NCBI GenBank assembly: GCA_047631555.1
Contig: JBLHZY010000002.1
Span: 806,001 to 870,000, forward strand
Source: JBLHZY01 sp047631555
Lineage (GTDB): Bacteria > Pseudomonadota > Alphaproteobacteria > Rhodobacterales > Rhodobacteraceae
DNA: 64,000 bases
Direction of reading: 5' to 3'
Shown: in pieces, positions 51,890 through 59,031 of the stretch
Numbering within the stretch: position 1 is the stretch's first letter
Layout of the letters: every line of letters begins with the position of its first letter
Notes under the pieces: generated by a model
The model's input: the letters and a program-made list of their open reading frames with translations, nothing else
The model's database searches: none
What the model was told of the DNA's origin: nothing
Position numbers and translations under genes: made by a program

Positions 51890-52472
51890 ATCGCGCCATC
51901 CGTGCCTCAAGCCCGGCGCAAACGGCCGGCCACTCATGCGCAAGGATCGAATAAGAATAGGTATCGCGCAGCGAGCCATCGGGCAGAATCATATGGGCGC
52001 GCAAAACGCCGTCTAGTTTTGCGCCCAATCGCTCAATCGCTGCGCGGCTTTGGATATTCATCGCATGGGTGCGCAGCTCGACCGATTGGCAATTCAGCGC
52101 CTCAAAAGCATGGCGCAGCATCAAAAGCTTTGCCTCAACATTGACGCCCGAGCGCTGCGCTGAGCCGCGCAAAAACGTCGAGCCGATCTCAAGGCGGCGA
52201 TGCGCGGGCGTGATGTTCATATAGGTCGTCATGCCGAGCACGCGCCCATCAAGCCCACAGTTCACAAAGGGCAGCATCCGCCCCGCCTCTTGTTCGGCGA
52301 GCCTGCGCGCGATCTCGGCCTCGATCTGATCGGGGGCAGGGATGGTCGTATACCAGATTTTCCAGATGTCCCCGTCCGCCACGGCCTCACGCAGCCCTGC
52401 GACATGATCCGTGCGCAGCGGCTCAAGGCGGACATGCCGCCCCTCAAGAACAAGCGGCTCGACCCAAGCCAT
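51879..52472 (-). CDS. GNAT-family N-acetyltransferase (RimJ/RimL-like)
   Basis: A 197-residue acetyltransferase with the GNAT_3 pattern: HVRLEPLRTDHVAGL at the N-terminus, GMTTYMNITPAHRRLEIG, then NIQSRAAIERLGAKLDGVLR. Such proteins acetylate protein N-termini or small amines; the substrate is not identifiable. The ATG overlaps the stop of the AMP-ligase gene by one base (TGATG), so they share a transcript. Confidence 0.88.
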   Translation of the reverse strand: MAWVEPLVLEGRHVRLEPLRTDHVAGLREAVADGDIWKIWYTTIPAPDQIEAEIARRLAEQEAGRMLPFVNCGLDGRVLGMTTYMNITPAHRRLEIGSTFLRGSAQRSGVNVEAKLLMLRHAFEALNCQSVELRTHAMNIQSRAAIERLGAKLDGVLRAHMILPDGSLRDTYSYSILAHEWPAVCAGLEARMARFTP

Positions 52473-54043
52473 CAAGCGTTTTCCATATAGGGCAGGCGCA
52501 GCTCGCGTTTGAGGATTTTGCCAATCGCCGAGCGGGGCAGCTCGTCGCGGATCTCTACCGCGCTCAGGCGATGGCTCTTGCCAAGGCGCGCATTGGCTGC
52601 GGCCAGAATATCCGCCGCGCTGCGCGCAGCGCTCGCGCGCAACACCACAAGGCCAAGCGGCGTCTCGCCCCAAGCCTCAGAGGGAATGCCAATCACGGCC
52701 GCATCGCTAACATCTTCATCCGAAAGCAAAATCTTTTCCAAATCATCGGCATAGATGTTCAACCCGCCCGAGATAATCATATCCTTCTTGCGATCAGAGA
52801 GCTTCACAAAGCCGTCCTTATCCATCGCCCCCATATCGCCCGAGCGAAAGAAAGCGCGGCCCTGATCGTCATGCCAAAGATACTCCGCCGTCAGATCATC
52901 GCGGCCAAAATAGCCCGACATCATCGTTGCAGAGCGGCCAACGATCTCGCCCACTTCGCCTTGCGGCACCTCTTTGCCATCCTCGCCAATAAACCGAAGC
53001 TCGGTGCCCGGCATCGCTTGGCCAACAGTGTCAAGCTTGTCGGGGTATTCGGAGGCCTCCAAAACGGTCGATCCGCCGCCCTCTGTGAGGCCATAAAATT
53101 CGACCAAACGGCCGGGGAAACGGGCCAAAACATCCGCCTTTACGTCTGCGCGCAGCGGCGCCGAGGTCGAGCATTTGAGCTGCATCGAGCCAAGCTCAAA
53201 GCTGTCGAAATCCTCAATATCCATGATCCGTTTGTACTGCACAGGGACAAGCATCGTATGGGTGATCTTCTCGGCCTCAACGATCTTAAGATATTCGCGC
53301 GCATCAAATTTGCGCATCAAATGGATCGCCGCGCCGCCCACGAGCGAGGGCAGGAAAACCACAATCGTTGTGTTGGAATAAAGCGGGGTCGAGAGCAGCG
53401 TGCGCGCATTATCATCATAGCCGTTGATCTGAACGCTGGCCTGTTGCACGGCGCGCATCTGGTGATTGTGCAGAATGCCCTTTGGGGTTCCGGTCGTGCC
53501 GGAGGAATAGATGATGTTGAACGGATCAAGGAAATCGATCTCGATCAGCGGGTCCTTGTCTGAGGCCTCGGCCAAAACTGTTTCATAATCCGCCCAGCCC
53601 GGCGCGCTGAAATCTATTGCAATGCGCGCGGTTTCTGGCATTGCGAGGCGCGCCTCAAAAGGGGCGGCCAGATCGCGGTAGGCTTCGGCGAGGAAAAAGG
53701 CCGAAGCGCCGCTGTCGGCGACCATCTTTTCGAGTGCCTCGCTTGAGGCCATGGTCGACAGCGGCACGATACAGGCGCCCGCGCGCAGGGTGCCGGCGAA
53801 AATCTCGGCGTATTCGCCCGAGTTGGGCGCAAGGGCGGCAACCCGGTCGCCTTTGCCAATGCCGCGCGCGATCAACGCATTGGCAACCCGGTTCACGCGG
53901 GCATCAAACTGCGCCCATGTCAGGCGGCGATCCTCGCAGACAATCGCCTCGGCCTCGGGGCGGCGCTTGGCGGCTTGGCGCATCATCTCAACGACAGTGA
54001 TCTGGGGCGGCGCTTCGGGGGTGTTTGGGGTAAATGTCGGCAT
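52472..54043 (-). CDS. AMP-dependent acyl-CoA synthetase/ligase
   Basis: A 523-residue ANL-superfamily enzyme. The ATP-binding loop is IIYSSGTTGTPKG, with YGLTEGGG, the GDMG adenylate motif and a C-terminal catalytic Lys in SAIGKILKREL. It activates a carboxylic acid through an acyl-adenylate, usually to a CoA thioester; chain length or aromatic preference cannot be read. GGAGGACAC lies directly before the ATG at 54043. It is upstream of and coupled to a GNAT gene. Confidence 0.9.
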   Translation of the reverse strand: MPTFTPNTPEAPPQITVVEMMRQAAKRRPEAEAIVCEDRRLTWAQFDARVNRVANALIARGIGKGDRVAALAPNSGEYAEIFAGTLRAGACIVPLSTMASSEALEKMVADSGASAFFLAEAYRDLAAPFEARLAMPETARIAIDFSAPGWADYETVLAEASDKDPLIEIDFLDPFNIIYSSGTTGTPKGILHNHQMRAVQQASVQINGYDDNARTLLSTPLYSNTTIVVFLPSLVGGAAIHLMRKFDAREYLKIVEAEKITHTMLVPVQYKRIMDIEDFDSFELGSMQLKCSTSAPLRADVKADVLARFPGRLVEFYGLTEGGGSTVLEASEYPDKLDTVGQAMPGTELRFIGEDGKEVPQGEVGEIVGRSATMMSGYFGRDDLTAEYLWHDDQGRAFFRSGDMGAMDKDGFVKLSDRKKDMIISGGLNIYADDLEKILLSDEDVSDAAVIGIPSEAWGETPLGLVVLRASAARSAADILAAANARLGKSHRLSAVEIRDELPRSAIGKILKRELRLPYMENA

Positions 54044-54138
54044 GTGTCCTCCCAGACCTGCAATTGATTTTGCGCAGAGTTTCGACTGGCAAGCGCGAAC
54101 ATTCAAGCGGGCATTGTGCGGCAATTTCGCGAATTCTC

Positions 54139-54166
54139 TTGCGCGGCGCGCAGCACAGCCCTAAAA
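54139..54166 (+). promoter_or_regulatory. Candidate promoter for the argL-argD-argF transcript
   Basis: TTGCGC (54139-54144) and CTAAAA (54161-54166) are separated by 16 bases. Initiation seven to nine bases after the -10 box would fall at the leader ATG (54175). The hexamers are only moderately close to consensus. Confidence 0.4.
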
Positions 54167-54174
54167 GCGCGACC

Positions 54175-54231
54175 ATGAACAAAAGCATCGCCATCTCCGC
54201 CGATCTTCGACGCCGACGCAAACGCGCCTGA
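54175..54231 (+). CDS. Candidate arginine leader peptide (ArgL)
   Basis: An 18-residue frame, MNKSIAISADLRRRRKRA, ends with five Arg codons in the last seven positions and a TGA, 118 bases before argD. No Shine-Dalgarno site is seen, but a possible -10 box ends eight bases before the ATG, so the mRNA may be leaderless like the leuL transcript in this window. Downstream, GTCTGT (54233-54238) can pair with ACAGAC (54289-54294). That excludes the alternative stem GACAGACC/GGTCTGTC (54288-54295, 54318-54325). This is attenuator geometry. Chance cannot be excluded for so short a frame. Confidence 0.5.
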   Translation: MNKSIAISADLRRRRKRA

Positions 54232-54287
54232 CGTCTGTTCACCTGTGCCACAAGGGCACATCTTCTTCAAAACCGCTTCCAATCGTT

Positions 54288-54325
54288 GACAGACCGGCGC
54301 TGCCGTTGCACCCATTGGGTCTGTC
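54288..54325 (+). promoter_or_regulatory. Candidate argD attenuator stem
   Basis: GACAGACC (54288-54295) pairs perfectly with GGTCTGTC (54318-54325). The 5' arm can instead pair with GTCTGT right after the leader stop codon. No U-run follows, so if functional it may act on translation or through Rho. A separate hairpin TGTGCC/GGCACA lies at 54244-54260. Confidence 0.45.
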
Positions 54326-54349
54326 GCTTCCGCACAAGGAAACCCTAAG

Positions 54350-55522
54350 ATGATTTCGTCCGTTTTGCCGACCTATAATCGCGCGCCCCTGTCCTTTGTG
54401 AAGGGGGAAGGCTCTTGGCTGATTGAGGCCGATGGCCGCCGTTTCCTTGATCTGGGCGCAGGCATTGCGGTGAACTCATTGGGCCATGCCAATCCGGCGC
54501 TGGCGCAGGTTCTGTCGGATCAAGCGGCGACGCTTTGGCATGTCTCGAACCTTTATCAAATCCCCCAGCAGCAGGCTTTGGCAGATAAGCTCGTGGATGA
54601 GACCTTTGCCGATACCTGTTTTTTCACCAATTCGGGCACGGAAAGCTGCGAACTCGCGGTAAAGATGGCGCGCAAGTATTTCTACGAGAAGGGCGCGCCT
54701 GAGCGGGTCGAGATCATTACCTTTGAAGGCTCGTTTCATGGCCGCTCTGCTGCAGGGATTGCGGCGGCTGGCTCGGAGAAAATGACCAAGGGCTTTGGTC
54801 CGCTCTTGGGCGGTTTTGTCCATGTGCCATGGGATGATCGCGAGGCGCTTCTTGGCGCGATCGGCCCCAATACAGCCGCCGTTTTGATCGAGCCTATTCA
54901 GGGCGAGGGCGGCATTCGCCCGATGGCGGATCAAGATCTCAAAGACCTGCGCGCGCTTTGCGATACCGCGGGCATCTTGCTGATTTTGGACGAGGTTCAA
55001 TGCGGCGTTGGCCGCACCGGCAAGCTGTTTGCGCATGAATGGGCCGGGATCACGCCCGATATTATGATGGTCGCCAAAGGCATTGGTGGGGGCTTCCCGA
55101 TTGGCGCGGTTTTGGCCACAGAAAATGCCGCATCTGGCATGGTTGCGGGCACGCATGGCTCGACCTATGGCGGCAATCCTTTGGGCTGTGCTGTGGGCTT
55201 GAAGGTTATGCAGATCATTTCCGAGCCTGCCTTTTTGGCCGAGGTTAATCGCAAAGCGGGCCTGTTTCGCCAAAAGCTTGAAGGGCTTGTCGCGGCGCAT
55301 CCGGATGTGTTTGAGGGCGTGCGCGGCACTGGGCTGATGCTTGGCCTCAAGTGCAAAGTTGCGCCGATTGATCTGGTCAATGCGGGCTATGCCAACGCGC
55401 TGCTGACGGTGCCTGCGGCGGACAATGTTGTGCGCATCCTGCCGCCGCTGACGATTTCAGACGAAGAGATTGCAGAGGCGATCTCGCGCATTGATGCAGC
55501 GGCCGCCTCCCTGAACGTTTGA
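54350..55522 (+). CDS. argD: Acetylornithine aminotransferase
   Basis: A 390-residue class III PLP aminotransferase that converts N-acetylglutamate semialdehyde to N-acetylornithine. Motifs include FTNSGTESCELAVKMARK, FHGRSAAG, LDEVQCGVGRTGK with the PLP-binding Asp, and the PLP lysine in VAKGIGGGFPIGA. AAGGAA lies nine bases before the ATG. argF follows after 73 bases. A candidate arginine attenuator precedes it. Confidence 0.95.
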   Translation: MISSVLPTYNRAPLSFVKGEGSWLIEADGRRFLDLGAGIAVNSLGHANPALAQVLSDQAATLWHVSNLYQIPQQQALADKLVDETFADTCFFTNSGTESCELAVKMARKYFYEKGAPERVEIITFEGSFHGRSAAGIAAAGSEKMTKGFGPLLGGFVHVPWDDREALLGAIGPNTAAVLIEPIQGEGGIRPMADQDLKDLRALCDTAGILLILDEVQCGVGRTGKLFAHEWAGITPDIMMVAKGIGGGFPIGAVLATENAASGMVAGTHGSTYGGNPLGCAVGLKVMQIISEPAFLAEVNRKAGLFRQKLEGLVAAHPDVFEGVRGTGLMLGLKCKVAPIDLVNAGYANALLTVPAADNVVRILPPLTISDEEIAEAISRIDAAAASLNV

Positions 55523-55595
55523 GCGCAAAATCCTAACAGGGCGACGCCCGATACAATTCATTACCAAGCGGGTTTGGCCGCAAAGGACATATGCT

Positions 55596-56522
55596 ATGAA
55601 GCACTTTTTAGATATTAACAGCACCGACCCTGCCGACCTTCGCAGCATGATCGACGACGCGCGCGCGATGAAAACCGCGCGGGCTGATCGCCCCAAAGGC
55701 ACGCCGGATGATGCGCAGCCCTTGGCCGGGCGCATGGTCGCGCTGATCTTTGAGAAGCCCTCAACCCGGACGCGCGTTTCCTTTGATGTTGGTGTGCGCC
55801 AAATGGGCGGGCAAACGATGGTTCTGTCTGGCTCGGACATGCAGCTTGGCCACGGCGAAACCATTGCTGATACGGCGCGGGTTTTGTCGCGCTATGTCGA
55901 TATGATCATGATCCGCACCTTTGAAGAAGCGACCCTGCAGGAGATGGCCGAATACGCCACTGTGCCGGTGATCAACGGGCTTACGAACCGCACGCACCCT
56001 TGCCAGATCATGGCCGATATTCAGACCTTTGAAGAGCATCGCGGCCCGATTGCGGGCAAAAAGGTTGTCTGGACCGGCGACGGCAACAATGTCTGTGCCT
56101 CATTCATCCATGCCGCCGGGCAGTTTGGTTTTGATCTGACGTTTACCGGCCCGCCCCAGCTTGATCCCGAGGCGGTCTTTGTTGATGAGGCGCGCGCCAA
56201 GGGCGTGAAAATCGAGATCGAGCGCGATGCAGAGAAGGCCGTTGAGGGCGCTGATCTGGTTGTCGCGGATACGTGGATTTCGATGCATGATGCGCAATCC
56301 GCGCGCGAGCGTCGCCACAATCTTTTGCGCGGCTATCAGGTCAACGAGGCGCTCATGGCCAAGGCGGGCAAGGACGCGTTGTTCATGCATTGCCTGCCGG
56401 CGCATCGCGGTGAAGAGGTGACTTCGGCTGTGATGGACGGGCCGCAATCTGTGATCTTTGACGAGGCGGAAAACCGGCTGCATGCGCAAAAGGCTGTGAT
56501 GCGTTGGTGCTTGGGCGTTTGA
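55596..56522 (+). CDS. argF: Ornithine carbamoyltransferase
   Basis: A 308-residue anabolic OTCase that joins ornithine and carbamoyl phosphate to citrulline. The carbamoyl-phosphate site STRTRVSF (about residues 53-60), HPCQIMAD, and the ornithine-loop MHCLPAHRGEEV with its Cys are all intact. The argD-argF order is typical of alphaproteobacteria. An imperfect long inverted repeat follows the gene. Confidence 0.96.
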   Translation: MKHFLDINSTDPADLRSMIDDARAMKTARADRPKGTPDDAQPLAGRMVALIFEKPSTRTRVSFDVGVRQMGGQTMVLSGSDMQLGHGETIADTARVLSRYVDMIMIRTFEEATLQEMAEYATVPVINGLTNRTHPCQIMADIQTFEEHRGPIAGKKVVWTGDGNNVCASFIHAAGQFGFDLTFTGPPQLDPEAVFVDEARAKGVKIEIERDAEKAVEGADLVVADTWISMHDAQSARERRHNLLRGYQVNEALMAKAGKDALFMHCLPAHRGEEVTSAVMDGPQSVIFDEAENRLHAQKAVMRWCLGV

Positions 56523-56574
56523 TTGGGGGCGAGCGGCATCTTGATGCGCTGCGCGGGTTGAACGCCTTGGATTT

Positions 56575-56678
56575 GAGTATTTGAGCCAAGAAAAAGTCCA
56601 GGGCCGCACTTTGGCACCACCGGCATCATTCGCTTTGTTTCGGCGAGTCTACCCAACTTTTTCTTGGTTCAAATACTC
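56575..56678. repeat. Inverted pair of the dispersed intergenic motif
   Basis: Arms of 23 bases (56575-56597 and 56656-56678) are complementary except at one position. Each contains the motif GAGTATTT-N3-CCAAGAAAAAG. The spacer is 58 bases. It lies between argF and pit, which converge, and could end transcription on both sides. A third copy follows the gcrA terminator. Confidence 0.65.
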
Positions 56679-56726
56679 GCGCCGCAGGCTCCGGTAGATG
56701 CTGCCAAGCGGCGCGATTATTGGGTG

Positions 56727-58205
56727 TTAGCCGATCACTGTATTGAGCAACAAGAAGATCATTGCGGACATGAGCGCTGCTGCGGGCACGGTGATGATCC
56801 AAGCGGCAACGATTGTCATGAAATGCGAGCGGCGCACGAGCTTGCGTCGGCGGCGCTCTTCTGGGGCAAGGCGGGTACCGCCTGGGCGTTTGGCGGCACT
56901 TTCGCGGGCGCGCTTTTCTTGATGCCATTCGCGAAAGAAGCCGACCCCAAAGACGCCGCCAACCGCGATATGGGTCGAGGAAACGGGCAGGCCAAGCCAG
57001 CTTGCGATGATCACAGTGATCGCCGCTGAGAGGGCCACACAAAAGGCGCGCATCGGGTTGAGCTTGGTGATTTGGCTGCCGACCATGCGGATCAATTTGG
57101 GGCCAAACAGGATCAGACCAAAGGAAATCCCAAAAGCGCCGATCACCATCACCCATGTTGGAATGTTCACTTTACCGGCGAATTCACCGAACTCTGAGGC
57201 ATGCACAATGGCCGCCAGCGGGCCAACCGCATTGGCCACGTCATTGGCACCGTGGGCAAAGGAAAGGAGCGCCGCCGAGATCACCAGCGGAAAGGCAAAC
57301 AGCACTTTGAGCGATTTGTTGCGGTTTTCCAGCCCGATGGATTGGCGGCGCACCAAGGGCGCTGCGATCGCATAGGAGATCGCGCCGATGGCCGTGCCGA
57401 TCATCAGGGCGGTGAGCAGATCGATTTTGACGATCCGTTTGAGGCCTTTGACGGCGAGATAGGCGGAAAATGCGCCCATCATGATCCCGATCAACACGGG
57501 CACCCAGCGGCGCGCAGCGGCGATTTTATCGTCTTGATAGATGATCTTGGCTTTGATGAAGGCAAGGAACGACGCCGCGATAATCCCGCCAAGCAGTGGA
57601 GAAATCACCCAGGACGCAGCGATCATGCTCATCGAGCTCCAGTTGACGGCCGCAAAGCCCGCCGCAGCAATGCCCGCGCCCATAACGCCGCCGACGACCG
57701 AATGCGTTGTTGAAACCGGCGCGCCGACCCAGGTTGCAAGGTTCACCCAAAGCGCAGAAGAGATCAGCGCCGCCATCATCGCCCAGATAAAGACGCGGCT
57801 GTTGCTCAGCGCATTTGGATCGATGATCCCTTTGGAAATGGTCGAGACAACATCGCCCCCCGCCAGCAAAGCGCCCGCGCTTTCACACAGGGCCGCGATC
57901 ACAATGGCCCCGCCAAGCGTTAGCGCATTCGCGCCCACAGCAGGGCCCATATTATTGGCAACGTCATTGGCGCCGATATTGATCGCCATATAGGCGCCAA
58001 AAGCCGCCGCAGCGACGACGATCATGTTGGATTGCGACCCGCCAAGCAGAAGAGCTGCGGTCAGCGCGGCAATCACGATGAAGGCAAGCGCCACGCCGAG
58101 CCCAACCATGGGGCGCGCGACATATTGCGCGGCCAGCTCAACTTGGCTGATCCGGCCAAGATCTCTGTCGAGCGTTTTCCATTGGTGATTGTTCTGCTCG
58201 GTCAT
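56727..58205 (-). CDS. pit: Inorganic phosphate transporter, PiT family
   Basis: A 492-residue permease with two homologous halves, each with the PiT signature: NIGANDVANNMGPAVGA and AHGANDVANAVGP. GAPVSTTHSVVGG and LPVSSTHIAVGG are the paired substrate motifs. Central and C-terminal hydrophilic loops are basic. It imports phosphate with H+ or Na+. GAGG lies six bases before the ATG at 58205. Confidence 0.94.
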   Translation of the reverse strand: MTEQNNHQWKTLDRDLGRISQVELAAQYVARPMVGLGVALAFIVIAALTAALLLGGSQSNMIVVAAAAFGAYMAINIGANDVANNMGPAVGANALTLGGAIVIAALCESAGALLAGGDVVSTISKGIIDPNALSNSRVFIWAMMAALISSALWVNLATWVGAPVSTTHSVVGGVMGAGIAAAGFAAVNWSSMSMIAASWVISPLLGGIIAASFLAFIKAKIIYQDDKIAAARRWVPVLIGIMMGAFSAYLAVKGLKRIVKIDLLTALMIGTAIGAISYAIAAPLVRRQSIGLENRNKSLKVLFAFPLVISAALLSFAHGANDVANAVGPLAAIVHASEFGEFAGKVNIPTWVMVIGAFGISFGLILFGPKLIRMVGSQITKLNPMRAFCVALSAAITVIIASWLGLPVSSTHIAVGGVFGVGFFREWHQEKRARESAAKRPGGTRLAPEERRRRKLVRRSHFMTIVAAWIITVPAAALMSAMIFLLLNTVIG

Positions 58206-58334
58206 GCTTGGCCTCGTTCGCGGGTTCTGAATCATTTTGCACTGCGAAAGCGGCGCGTTTTCGGGCTATCGCTTGAGGCGCGAGATTTCAAGAGAAAGCC
58301 TGTCTTTTGCGCGCCAAGCCTTCATTCCATTAAC

Positions 58335-58372
58335 AAAAAGACGCCGCAGAGGGGGGCTCTGCGGCGTCTTTG
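58335..58372 (-). terminator. Intrinsic terminator of the NUDIX gene
   Basis: GACGCCGCAGA and TCTGCGGCGTC form an 11-base stem with a G-rich loop; on the minus strand it is followed by five T residues. It begins about 30 bases past the NUDIX stop. Confidence 0.88.
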
Positions 58373-58400
58373 ACGCAATGAAATTGATAAATTGTGCGGC

Positions 58401-58859
58401 TTAGAAGGCGCGCAGGATGCGGCGCAGGCCCGGCTCGTTGACCATTTCGGCCGCGCGCTCAAGGCTTACCCATTCGCGCTTGCGCTCATGAGCTTCGGGA
58501 AATTCGCCCGACATTTTCTTAACTTTCAGCGGGAATACCGATGCAGCGCAGGTCGCAAGAGCGCCGTTATCTAGCTGTTTTCGATAGGCAAACTGGCCAA
58601 CAGGCTCCTCCGCGATGGTGCCCTTTTTGACGCCAGCTTCTTCCCATGCTTCGCGCGCAGCGGCATCGCGCGCGCTCATTCCGTCCTCGTGCCAGCCTTT
58701 GGGAAGGATCCAGCGACCGGTATGCCGAGACGTAACAAGCAGCACTTCTTTGCCCGCGTCCCCGTTGCGATAGCAAAGGGCGGCGACTTGACGCTGCGAT
58801 GGACGCCGCATCATGGGAGAGAAAACCTCTTCCCAGGCTTTTTTCAAGAAATCTGTCAT
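58401..58859 (-). CDS. NUDIX hydrolase
   Basis: A 152-residue NUDIX protein with box GWHEDGMSARDAAAREAWEEAGV around residues 55-77 (all catalytic Glu residues kept). The sequence before it (LLVTSRHTGRWILPKG) and after it (KREWVSLERA) resembles diphosphoinositol/diadenosine polyphosphate hydrolases. It removes nucleoside diphosphates from some X-linked substrate; which one is unknown. Confidence 0.9.
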   Translation of the reverse strand: MTDFLKKAWEEVFSPMMRRPSQRQVAALCYRNGDAGKEVLLVTSRHTGRWILPKGWHEDGMSARDAAAREAWEEAGVKKGTIAEEPVGQFAYRKQLDNGALATCAASVFPLKVKKMSGEFPEAHERKREWVSLERAAEMVNEPGLRRILRAF

Positions 58860-59031
58860 GTGACCTGCTCTTGGAACGTTTTTTCTATTTTGATTACACT
58901 TAAGTTAGGTGAATTTTCGGTTAATTGCAAGGGGATGCGCATAGAATCGCTTGTTTGGGGCCGAATTGCGCATTGGTTTTTGGGGCGAAAATGGCGTTTG
59001 AGGCGGCGCTGGGGCGCGCAATTTGGCGGGG

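Larger units (their letters stand above)
54044..54349. other. Control region between the AMP-ligase gene and argD
   Basis: A 306-base divergent gap. It holds a candidate leaderless arginine leader peptide and attenuator for argD-argF, listed separately. The left part must hold the promoter of the AMP-ligase gene. Confidence 0.55.
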
